From positions 62,001 to 126,000 of the forward strand of contig JAGUCH010000001.1 in NCBI GenBank assembly GCA_019096065.1: DNA of 64,000 nt. Direction: 5' to 3'. The notes beneath the pieces were generated by a model. The model saw only the letters and a program-made list of their open reading frames with translations, did not search any database and was not told where the DNA came from. Positions 23,144-35,100 of the stretch are shown here, in pieces (positions within the stretch are counted from its first letter, which is position 1; every line of letters begins with the position of its first letter). Source of the DNA: Paracyclopina nana. Taxonomy: Eukaryota; Arthropoda; Copepoda; Cyclopoida; Cyclopettidae. A program made the translations under genes and the position numbers.

Positions 23144-26100
23144 ATGGCAGACCAGCAACAATTGGGCTTAGTCTTTGACCGTGTTTTCAGCGTGGAGAAC
23201 AACAGCTGCAGCAGCACAGCTCAACTGGTTAAGCACCACAACAACATGGCGGAAAACAGCAGCGTGATCAAAGAAGCGGTCATGTCTGTGATCGAAGGAT
23301 CTTTTCCGGAGTGGGACGAAATCTGCGAACACCGATCCATTTTCCAGGTGAGTTCTCAAAACCTGTGAGCCTGACTCATGTGAGTCAAAGTCTTGACTCA
23401 TGAGTCATGTTTTTCTTCTTGGAGTCTTTGCTTTGCGTCAAGTATTGAGGCTTCTGTTTGTCTTTTTACTTTGAGGCTTGAGTTGAGCCAAAATTTTGGG
23501 GAAAAGAGCTGAGTCAAAACTATTTGAGTCAAGAGTTATATGCAAATTTGGGTTTCGAGCCAAGATTTGAGTCAAAAGTATTATGTCGTAAAACGACTCA
23601 GAATAGATTATTGACTGAACAGTCGAGAGTTGAGGCAAAGGATGGGTCAATTTGAGCCAAGAGTTGAGTGAAAAGTAGGGACATGAGTCAAGTCACTAGG
23701 TGAGTCAAGACTTGGTTCCAAATTTGGGCTGAGTCAAAAGTGGGCCTAGACTTGAGTCTTAAATTGAGTCGACAGTTGATAAATCACTGAAGATTCTAAA
23801 AAGTATAGAGTTGGGTCTTGAGTTGAGGCTAAAGAGTTGTGATAGGAGCGAAGAACCAAGTTAAAAGTTGGATTAAGAACTCTTTCAATAGTTGGCTAAA
23901 GACCTGAGTTAATATTTGAATTGAGAGCCAAGCGGTGACTTGAGTCAAGCGTTGAGCCAACTGTTGAGTAAAGGATTGAGTCAAGCAATCAGTCAATAGA
24001 TATGTCCAGAGCTGATTTAGGAGTTGAGACAAGAGCTGAATCATGAGATGAATCAAGAGTATTGTCTGGAGTTAAGACTGCGAGTTGTAAAAAGACTTTT
24101 GTTAAGAGTTGAGTCAAGAGTTGAGTCAAAGAGTTGAGTCAAGAGTTGGGTCAAGAGTTGAGTCAAGAGTTGAGTCAAGAGTTGAGTCAAGAGTTGAGTC
24201 AAGAGTTGAGTCAAGAGTTGAGTCAAGCAATCAGTAGAATCAAGAGTATTGTCTGGAGTTAAAACTAACCTAACCTAACCAAGAGTTGAGTCAAGAGTTG
24301 AATCAAGTGTTGAGTCAAGAGTTGAGTCAAGAGTTGGGTCAAGAGTTGAGTCAAGAGTTGGGTCAAGAGTTGGGTCAAGAGTTGAGTCAAGAATTGAGTC
24401 AAGAGTAGAGTCAAGAATTGAGTCAAGAGTTGACTCAAGAGTTGGGTCAAGAGTTGGGTCAAGAGTTGGATCAAGAGTTGGGTCAAGAGTTGAGTCAAGA
24501 GTTGAGTCAAGAGTTGGGTCAAGAGTTGAGTCAAGAGTTGGGTCAAGAGTTGAGTCAAAGAGTTGAGTCAAGAGTTGGGTCAAGAGTTGGGTCAAGAGTT
24601 GGGTCAAGAGTTGAGTCAAGAGTTGAGTCAAGAGTTGAGTCAAGAGTTGAGTCAAGAGTTGGGTCAAGAGTTGAGTCAAGAGTTGAGTCAAGAATTGAGT
24701 CAAGAATTGAGTCAAGAATTGAGTCAAGAGTAGAGTCAAGAATTGAGTCAAGAATTGAGTCAAGAATTGAGTCAAGAGTTGACTCAAGAGTTGGGTCAAG
24801 AGTTGGGTCAAGAGTTGGATCAAGAGTTGGGTCAAGAGTTGAGTCAAGAGTTGAGTCAAGAGTTGGGTCAAGAGTTGAGTCAAGAGTAGTTACAAGAGCA
24901 GAGTTACAAGAGCTGAGCTACATGAACGTGATTTCAGTTGTGTGCCTGGAAGTTAACCACAGGCTATTCTTTTAAAGTGATTACATCGATTTTCCTTTTC
25001 AATTTTCTGTGGCAGTCTTTGCTCACTTTGGAAAAGTACACAAGCACTGAAGAATAATTGAGTCGAAAGTGAATGATGGAAATTCCAATAAGCCAATATG
25101 AACTTGAGGCCTTTGTTGTTCAAATAGAAAGCAATTATTTTCCTGTTTACTTAAGGTGACAGCTTAAAAGTTCAAATAAGAAGTACAATTGTGCCTTTTT
25201 TATGCATCTGCAAAATATTAAAAATTTATTTTTTTTTGTTTTGGCTCCATTTTATGATGTTCGCTCCATTTCTTGAATTTGTCTTGAATTAAGCTCATTT
25301 CTTTATTTTGGCTCATTTTTTATAAGATAAGATTTGGTCCTTTTTTCCCTTTTATTCATCTTGACTCACATTCTTTCTTTTTGGCTCCTTTTTTTGGTTT
25401 TGGCTCTATATTTTTGGATTTGGCTCAATTGCTTCAATTTGGCTCCAATTTTTGGTTAGTGCCCAATAAAAATATTTCTGGTTAAACTCAATTCTGATTT
25501 TGGCTTTGGCTCAATTCTAAAAATTTATGTTCTGGCTCAATTCTAAAAGTTTCGGTTAACAAATTTCGGTGTTGGTTCATTTTCTGTTTTGGCTAAATTA
25601 AAAAATTTCGTTTTCGTCTCATTTCTAAATTTCTGTTTTGGCTCAATTATAAAAAAATTCCGTGTTCGATCATTCTAAAAATGTCATTTTGGGCTCAATT
25701 CAAAAAACGGTTTGGGCTCATTTCTAAAAATTACGGTTTTTGGCTCAACTCAAATTCCCGTTTTGGCTCATAATAACGGGTTTAGCTCAACTCTGAAACT
25801 TGAAATTTGGGCTCATTCTAAAAATTTCGGGTTTAGCTCATTTTTAAAGATTATGGTTTTTGGCTCAACTCTAATTTCCTATTTGGCTCATAATAAAAAT
25901 TTCGGGTTTATCTCAACTCTGAAATTTTCGGTTTTGGTTAAATTCTAAAAATTTCGGTTTGGGCTCAACTCTAAAAATTTCGGTTTTGGTCCATTTCTAA
26001 AAATTAACCGTTTTTGGCTCAACTCTAATTTCCAATTTGGCTCATAATAAAAATTTCGGGTTTAGCTCAACTCTGAAATTTTCGGTTTTGGTTAAATTCT

Positions 26101-29100
26101 AAAAATTTCGGTTTGGGTTCAATTCTAAAAATTTCGGTTTGGGCTCAACTCTAAAAATTTCGGTTTGGGCTGAACTCTAAAAATTTCGGTTTGGGCTGAA
26201 CTCTAAAAATTTCGGTTTGGGCTCAACTCTAAAAATTTCGGTTTGGGCTCAACTCTAAAAATTTCGCTTTTGGCTCAACTTACGGTTTTTAAATAATGAT
26301 TTTTCCAGATTGCCCGCGATGGTGACGTTGAGGCGATGCAGTCGTTGCTGGTTCGGCTCGGGCCCGCGCGGAGCGAGCGCGTGATCCGCAAGATCAACAC
26401 TCTGGATGAGAACAAAGTTGGGATCCTTCATTATGCGGCCAGATATGAGCATCTCCGAATGGTGAAACTTATCGTCTACTTTGGCGCAGATGTCAACATT
26501 CGCGGCGAAGATGGACTCACGCCCTTGCATTCCGCCGCCAAGTAAACACATTTTGATTTGGGTCCAAAAATTGGACACATTTCTAGCTGTCAATTTGATC
26601 AAAGTGGGCAAATTGGAAATGGTCTCTTAGATAGCTTTCAAAAGTATGAACTAAAATTGAGCAGAAAATGGCCTCAAGATTGAACTGAAATCGGTCCAAA
26701 AATTGAACTGGAAATGGCCCAAAATTTAACTGGACTAAGTAACTGTCAAAGACATAAACTAAAATTTGTCTGAAAATAGTCTCAAGATTGAACTGAAATC
26801 GGTCCAAAAATTGAGCTGGAAATGGTCCATAAATTAATTGGACTAAAAAAGTCCGATAATTAAAACTGAAATGGTCCAAAGATTGTGCTCAATATGGTCC
26901 ATAAATTAATTGGACTAAATAACCTCCAATAACTTGAACTGAAAATGGTCCAAAAAATTGAACTGAAATCGGTCCATAGATTGTGCTCAAAATGGTCCAT
27001 AAATTAACTGGACTAAATAACCTCCAATAACTAGAATTGAAAATGGTCCAAAAATGGAACTGTAAATGGTCCAAAAATTGAACTGAAATCGGTCCAAAGA
27101 TTGTGCTCAAAATGGTCCATAAATTATTGGGACTATATAACCTCCAATAACTAGAACTGAAAATGGTCTAAAAATTGAACTGAAAATGGTCCAAAATTGA
27201 ACTGAAAATGGTCCAAAAATGGACCGTTCAAGCCTAAGAGGTTGGTCATGCACTGCGTAGTAAGCAAAATTGGGCTACGTGCATGTGTCCAGCTTTACAA
27301 AAAATTGCAAATTAATTGTTTTATATTCTTGGAACTTAGCAAAATGTTCCATAGCCATTAAGGCTACAAGGTTATATTATATTTACTGATTTGAAAAAAG
27401 GACCTTGTCTCATAGTATATTATCACATACCATAATGTCCCATAGCATATTGGCTCATAGCAAGTTGGCACATAGCAGATTGTCTCAAACCAGGGTACAT
27501 AGCAGATTGTCTCATAGCATATTGTCTCATAGGATATAGTCCCATAGCATATTGGCTCATAGCAAATTGTCTCATAGCAAATTGTCTCATAGCAAATTGT
27601 CTCATAGCAAATTGTCTCATAGCAAATTGTCTCATAGGCAATTGTCACATAGCATAATGTCTCATAGCATATTGGCTCATAGCAAATTGTCTCATAGCAA
27701 ATTGTCTCATAGCAAATTGTCTCATAGCAAATTGTCTCATACCAAATTGTCTCATACCAAATTGTCTCATAGCAAATTGTCTCATAGCAAATTGTCTCAA
27801 AGCAAATTGTCTCATAGCAAATTGTCTCATGGCAAATTGTCTCATAGGCAATTGTCACATAGCATAATGTCTCATAGCATATTAGCACATAGCATATTGT
27901 CACATAGCACAATGTCTCATAGCATATTGGCACATAGCAAATTGTCACATAGCATTTTGGCTCATAGCATAATGTCTCATAGCATATTGTCACATAGCAA
28001 ATTAGAAAAAAGCCAATTTAACTAAACATGCTAAGATGCATAATGTCTCATAGCATAATGTCACATAGCATTATATCCTATGAGACAATTTGCTATGAGA
28101 CAATTTGCTATGAGACAAATTGCTATGAGCCAATATGCTATGTGACATTGTGCTATGTGACAATATGCTATGAGACAATTTGCTATGAGACAATTGCCTA
28201 TGTGCCAATATGCTATGAGACATTATGCTATGAGCCAAAATACTATGTGACAATTTGCTACGTGACAATACGGTATGAGACATTGTGCTATGTGACATTA
28301 TGCTATGAGACATTATGCTATGAGACATTATGCAATGGGACATTATGCTATGGGACAATATGCTATGAGACAATATGCTATGAGACAAATGCCTATGTGA
28401 CAATTTGCTATGAGCCAATATGCTATGGGACAAATGCCTATGTGACAATATGCTATGCGACAATTTGCTTTGTGACAATTTGTTATGGGACATTATGCTA
28501 TGAGACAAAATGCTATGGGACAGAATGCTATGGGACATTATGTGTGGGCCCATGCAGCCTGATGTAGCACAGAATGTTACTTTATAATTATTCATGCGGC
28601 CATATATTATGGGACATCATAATATGTGACAATTTAGAGGAATATCTTGGTAGAATTTTTGACTTTTTTCGTGGAGCTGGACACATGCGCGTAGCCCAAA
28701 ATTGGACCGCTGTTTACAACGCAAAATTGGACTCTAATGGTCCAAATTTTGAATGAAATGGTCCAAAATGTGGACCAAAAAAAATTCAATTATGGACCAA
28801 TTTTTTTAAGGAAACTGCTCCAATAGGGCAAATTTGGATGGTTTCAGCATTCCATTTGTAGAAATTATTTTTCCCTAAATTGGCCCAAAATTATCAAAAA
28901 TAGTTCAAATTGGTCCAAAATGAGCAAATTGACAACAGCAGCATTTGAATTTCATTGGGCATAGCACTAAAAAGAGTAAAAAAGGTCCAAAAATTTTTTT
29001 TTTTTTAAACTGAGATTTGACTTTACAGGTTCAAGATTATCTCCAAAATGGACCAGAATTCAGCCAAGTCCAAAAAATCAGAATTCTCCAGTCCCACCTA

Positions 29101-32100
29101 CAAGTTAAGCCAAAAACTGGACTCTTTTGACATTGAAGACATCCTAGCAGGTATAAGACAAAAATATCATAACAAAGACACGCCATCTACCGACATTTTC
29201 AAAGAAACACTTGGGAGTTGAGCTCAACATTAAGTTTCATTTCAATGAGTCGAGCCACAGTTTTAAAGACCAGCAATTATGATAAAAGGTTACTTTTATT
29301 TAACTTGAGCTTAGTGCCACTCACAATAAGAATTTTTTTTGCTAATATAGATTTAATATTAATTTAATTTTAAGTAATTCTTTAAAAATAGTTTACACTA
29401 ATTAGATTGGGTCTTCATTTCGAACTATTGCAAAAAAGTGGTTACTCAGTTTTTTTATCAAGCAGACTTAACTGAAAGTCCCAACTGTTGCCCTAAAAGG
29501 CCGCTGGGGTCGCCCTGCATCAATGTTGTTGTTATGATACTAATGTGAATTTGTGCTTGAAACATCAACTCTTTCTGGCACTTTTTCTTCTTTATAGAGG
29601 AGATAATTGGCAAATCAGAGTCCTCCTCAGTCACTCTGTATTTGGCCACTCAAGGGGCTGATGTCAATGCAAGAGACAAATATGGGCTGACACCATTACA
29701 TTATGCTGCAATGAGGGGAAACGATGATGCTGCCAATGATTTGCTACAACTGCCCAACACAAATCTGGAGGTAATTCCTTTTCGAAAGCAGAAGAAAGCT
29801 TGATGAATGTATTTTTCCAAATTGCTGAGTCATCCCTAAACACTCTTGTATCAGTATAAAGAGGGGCGGAACTTTTTTGCAAAAAATCCTTCGAGCTTTT
29901 CCATTCAGCAACCTTCACTTAATAGACGTGAGTGGCAGTGATAAAGTTGCACTCTAATGCAAACCCGCTAATACAAAACCAGTCAAACCAGTTGCGAAAA
30001 CGACGGATCTGTAAAAGCTCAATCTCATTTGCGTAAAAGGGAATGTGATTGCTTGACATAGTACGCTTCTTTGCTAAAACTTATTTCAGCCTTTTTTGTG
30101 GCATTCTCTGACCAATATTACTAGTTTCGTACAAGAAACTTTAAACGTCTAAAATCAACTTTGGACCGTTATTGCCTCAAAAAAGTCGGCTCATCTTGAA
30201 AAAGCTCCAACCTTCATTTAGTGCGAGCACATAATGTTCAGCTGTCTCTCGAGTCCGCCACTCTTTATCTAAGAGTTTTTAAGCCAGATTTCGATTGGAA
30301 GCCTTCGCTGCTTTCTCATTAGCTACTGCACATCCTAGTTTGTTTTGCTGTATTGCAAACTAGTTGCAAAAATTCCTCAGGAGGAGTTAAGGCAACCAGT
30401 TTTCTAGTTTAAAGTTGCACAAGAAGAAGAAGAAGGAGAACAGGGATGTTTGCAACATTGTTGTTTGGCTGCATCGAGTCAGCAGTATTTCTGCAATGTA
30501 TTGGATACACAGTCTAGTATTTTTTCAGGCGCAAGACCAGCAGAGATTGACTCCCCTGCATCTGGCCTGCTCCTACGGTCAGACCCAAGTGGCTAAAATA
30601 TTGCTTCAACATGGAGCCAACATTCGATGCTTTGGAGAGCAACATCAGGTAATTGAACATCAATTTTGCAACAGGCCTGAAAATCACTACAAGGCCACCT
30701 ATGAAACAACAGCAACTAACTTTTTAAAATAGGCAGTTTTTCCAGGATTTGTCAAACAGCAGTATTATCCATGCTTCAAATTGACCCAGTGACTTAACAT
30801 ATCTAGGAAATGTCAAGTATAAGCCAGTGAAGGGACACATTTTTATGATAGATGGCGCTTTTCGAACAAGTATTCTTGGAAGTTACGGCATCCTTATAAA
30901 CAGCGGTCTACCTCTTTGGTGTGTTCTTAAAAGCTTTGGGCGTGTCTTTTCCATAATTTGAAAGCAAAGCGCCAGAATTGGTTGTGTATGTAAGCCCTTT
31001 TCTTGACGTATGAGCCAGCGGAGGGACAAACTTTTTCAATAGATGGCGCTTTTCGAGCAAGTATTTTTGCAAAAATTGTCATGTTCGAAACTTGTCACTT
31101 GATTAAAAGTAGCAATTTGATGAGATGATCAGCGGAGCCATGCTTGAAAAATTTGGTTTCAACAATGAAAAGCTTGGAAATTTGCGTGAGTCGCACATGG
31201 TTTTATAGCATTGAAAGGGCACCCAAATGTCTTTCGATTAAATCATATTAATGAAGTTTTTCGCACAAGTGCTCCAAAAGCCGAACTATTGCCCATTTTT
31301 GATCTTCCATGAAGCGAAGCCATTTCAAATGTCCTTGCTCTAGTTGCCAGGCTAGATGGCGCTGCCAATCTAACAACTTTACGCCTTTGACTTATACAAT
31401 GTTTATGCGTACCCTGATTTAAAAGGAGGAGTGAGCATTTGTTATTTGGATCGTAAGCAATTGGAAAGCCTTTTGATTGTTTCAGAGTGCACTGCACAAG
31501 GCTGCATCTGTGGGCAATTTTGAACTAGTCCGGATGCTCTTGAAGGCCGCCTTGGACCTTCACGGGGAGCTGGAGGTGAAGAGCCTTCTGCAGGACAAGG
31601 ATCTGGACCAAAACACTGCCCTGTCCCTGGCAGTGGAGAGTGGCAGTGCCCAGATCAGTGAGGAACTCATCAAGCATGGATCGAATGTGAACCACTGCAA
31701 CAAGCACAGGGTCTACCCACTGCACAGTGCCTGCACCAATGGCACCCTGGACATTGTCAAGGTCCTTGTGCAGGTGAGGCAAACAAACGCTTTCTCCGGA
31801 AAAGCATAGAATACTTTGAGAGTGTATGCTTTTCCTAGGATTTCCATATTCTCCTTTGATACTAAAAACTCTGCTATGAAGAGTGGCGGACTTGAGAAAC
31901 AGCTGAACATTACATGCTCGCACTATATCAAGGTTGGAGCTTTTTCAAGATGAGCCGGCTTTTTTTGAGGCAACTTTGGTCCAAAGTTGATTCTAGACGT
32001 TTAAAGTTTCTTGTACGAAACTAGTAATAGGCTAAAATATATCTTAGCAAAGAAGCGTATGTCAAGCAATTTTACGCAAATGAGATTGAGCTTTTACAGA

Positions 32101-35100
32101 TCCGTCGTTTTTGCAACTGGTTTGACTGGTTTTATATTAGTGGGTTTGCATTCAAGTTTTTTGGGGCAACTTTGGTCCAAAGTTGATTCTAGAGGTTTAA
32201 AGTTTCTTGCACGAAACTTAAAAGGCCTTACAGAATTATACGTCAAAGAATGCCTAAATGATCTCTAGCAAGGAAGCGCATGTCAAGAAATCAAATTTCC
32301 TTTTACGCAAATGAGATTGAGCTTTTGCAGATCTGTCGTTTTTGCTACTGGTTTAACTGGTTTTGTTTTAGCGGGTTTACATGCGAGTGCTAAAGCACTC
32401 TCAACGACTCATGTCTATTAAGTGAAGGCAGCTGAAGGAGAAAGCTCCGATGGTTTTTGCAAAAAAGTTCCGCCCCGCTTCCTTGTAGAGCGTTTATTTC
32501 ATTCGCATATGTTCTACTCATATATATCTCTCTCAATCTTGAATAGGCTTCTTTTTTTGTGGTGAAGTGGCAAGATATGAGAATCCATTTTATTCATTTC
32601 TAGAATGAGGCCAGCATTGATTGCCTCAATAGCCTGCATCAAACTCCTTTGGCTGTGGCTGCAGCCTTCAACCATGTGGCCATCATTGAGTTCCTACTGA
32701 AATGTGGGGCCCAAATTGAGGCCATGGACAAAAATGGATACACTCCCCTACTGTTGGCAGCCTCCGAAGGCAACTCCGAGGCTGTTGATGTCCTCTTGCA
32801 ATCCGGAGCCAACATTTTCTGCATGGACAAGGAGGACAGAACTGTACTCTACTGGGCAGCCATGCAGAACCATAAAAATGTGCTTGATGTGAGTGTGACT
32901 AGCTTTGCCTAGCGTCAAGACCAACTAGTTAGTTAATTGGGCGAGCTAGTTTGCTTCTAGTTATCGAATGAAGGATCAATTTACTGGCATTGAGCAAGCC
33001 AAGAGAGAAAGAGCAAATCCACGCTTATGTAATGTTATGTAACGTTACTTTAAGTATGTTGTAATGAGGAACGATATCGAGTCATGCAATTGAAAGCATC
33101 AACTTGGCTTGTTTGGTCATTTCAATAGCTTCTCTTGCGAAAACCCTTCAAAGAGGTTTCTGGAAAAGCGGTCTTTTTTTTGCAAAACTTTCTGTTCTTT
33201 TTGCGCAAACTTTTCTCAATAATCTGATATGATGTATTTACATATTTATGACTAGACTTGCTGCCTAACTGGATGAATTTTATTAGGTCCTTCTGAATGA
33301 CTCTCAATCCCTGCGGCTGTTAAAGGCCTGCGATCGTTTCGACAACAGCCCTCTTCATGTGGCCTGTGAAAGGGGATACCACGACATAGCCACCACTTTG
33401 ATCGAGGCCGGAGCTGAGGTCGATAACAAAAACGAGGACGAGAGGACACCATTGCATTTGGCAGCCAAAGAAGGAAGAGTCAAGTATGCAAAAAGGAACC
33501 GCTTTTCGCAGAACCTCACCAAAGGGTTTTCGCCCAGAAAGCTCAGGAAGTGTTAACTCAAGCAGAGACGAAGCTTTGCATTGCTCCAGATCATGTCGGT
33601 GCTGCTTACAATCCGCTTATGCAATCACCATTTCACACTTTTTTTTTTTGCTACACTCCGATACTTTGAAGGCTGTGCTTCAAACTTGAGGTTTTTTTTC
33701 ACTCTCTCAAAGAGCCCAAAGTTGAAAGCTGTAACGATAGCATGATCATGATAGCACTTTTCAATTTCCTTGCTTGAAACTAGGAAGGCTTTTGTATGCT
33801 TTAGGATCATCAAGGAGATCCTCAAGAGGGACACCTTTGCTGTCCACGATGAGGACTCTGAGTCAAACAGCTCCCTGCACCTGGCCTGCATCAATGGCCA
33901 CAGCCTTGTGGTCAGCACCTTATTGGCCTATGGGGCAGACATCAAAAGCAGAAACTACTACCTGTGGACCCCCCTGGACTGTGCAGCTGCCTATGGTCAG
34001 ATCAAGTGTGCCAAAATCCTCCTGGATGCCAATGCTGACATTGATCCCATGGACAAGAACAAGACCACCCCACTGCACTTGGCTGCCAGATATGGCCATG
34101 AGAGAACTGCCAAGTTGCTCATTGAAAGAGGGGCCTCAGTGACACAGGCCAACACATTGGGACACAATCCCTTGGTGACTGCAATCCTCCATGGGAAAAG
34201 GTGATGGATGCTTTTAACATTAGAGCCACTACTGCACTCAATATAAAATGGGCTAGCTGATGAAAAAGTTTGTGCTCCCCTTGAAAAGTTACACTCGAAG
34301 AGGGCATTAGAAAGCTACTACATTTAGCCTTCAGCTCCTCACCAAATGCAATTATTGTAAACACCGTAGCTGGAGGCCCTAATTCATTTCTGGCCCTAAC
34401 TAGTGGAAGAGTGGGCCAAAATGGAAAATGGAAGTGTTAACTTACCCTTACTTTTCAATTTTAAAGGTAGTCATTGAAGCACTACTTTGCTCTAAACTCA
34501 ACAGTTTCAGTCCTATGCCAAAATCAAGTTTTTTCTTTTCGACACTCGATAATGTACTGCTATGCATATACTACTATAGGGATGTGGCTGAGGTGATAAT
34601 AGAAAGCCAGAATTGGATGGCAGCTTTGAAGTGTGAATTCAAAAGCTCAGCAACCCATGTGAGAGACTCTCCCATTCGAATGCTGATCAAGACCATGCCT
34701 GAGTTGGCCAAAAGAGTGTTTGACAAGTGCATGGAGAGCAACCTCCAGAAGCACACTGAGACCATGGGCAAAAGGGATGGGTCTGGCACTGTGTCAGCTG
34801 AGGACCCAAGGTTCCAGATTGACTTCAACTTTGAACTCCTCGATGACTCCTACACCATTTTCCACAAGGCCAACAGTCTTCAGGGGGATCAGTCCTTTTT
34901 CCTCAACATTGAAAGCCTGGTGAGCCTGAAGGACAACCAGAAGAGCCTGGAATGGCACAAAATGGATCTGTTTGATGACACCACCAATCACCTGGTGCCT
35001 GAGGCTGAGCCCTACACTTCATCATCCACTTTGATGAAGCTTAACCACCCACTGATGATTATGGTGAAAGAGGAGAGAGTGGTGAGTCAAAAAGACCTCT

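Noticed and set aside
24265..24280. CTAACCTAACCTAACC, similar to the arthropod telomere repeat
   Set aside because: Only about three units, embedded in another array. Too short to call an interstitial telomere.
24265..24975. Long open frames on both strands through the GAGTCAA array
   Set aside because: The 12-bp period keeps all frames of the repeat open. The protein is a pure TQLL or ESRV repeat inside a confirmed intron.
27412..28560. CRISPR-like regular repeats
   Set aside because: There are no unique spacers, units are contiguous, and the context is a eukaryotic intron.
27364..28595. Open frames of 157-209 codons (YETIC, SHSKL and MRQFA repeats)
   Set aside because: A by-product of the 15-bp repeat, open in several frames on both strands and inside TRPA1 intron 2.
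32011..32268. 85-codon frame in TRPA1 intron 6
   Set aside because: Lies entirely within the duplicated MITE-like element. No protein features.
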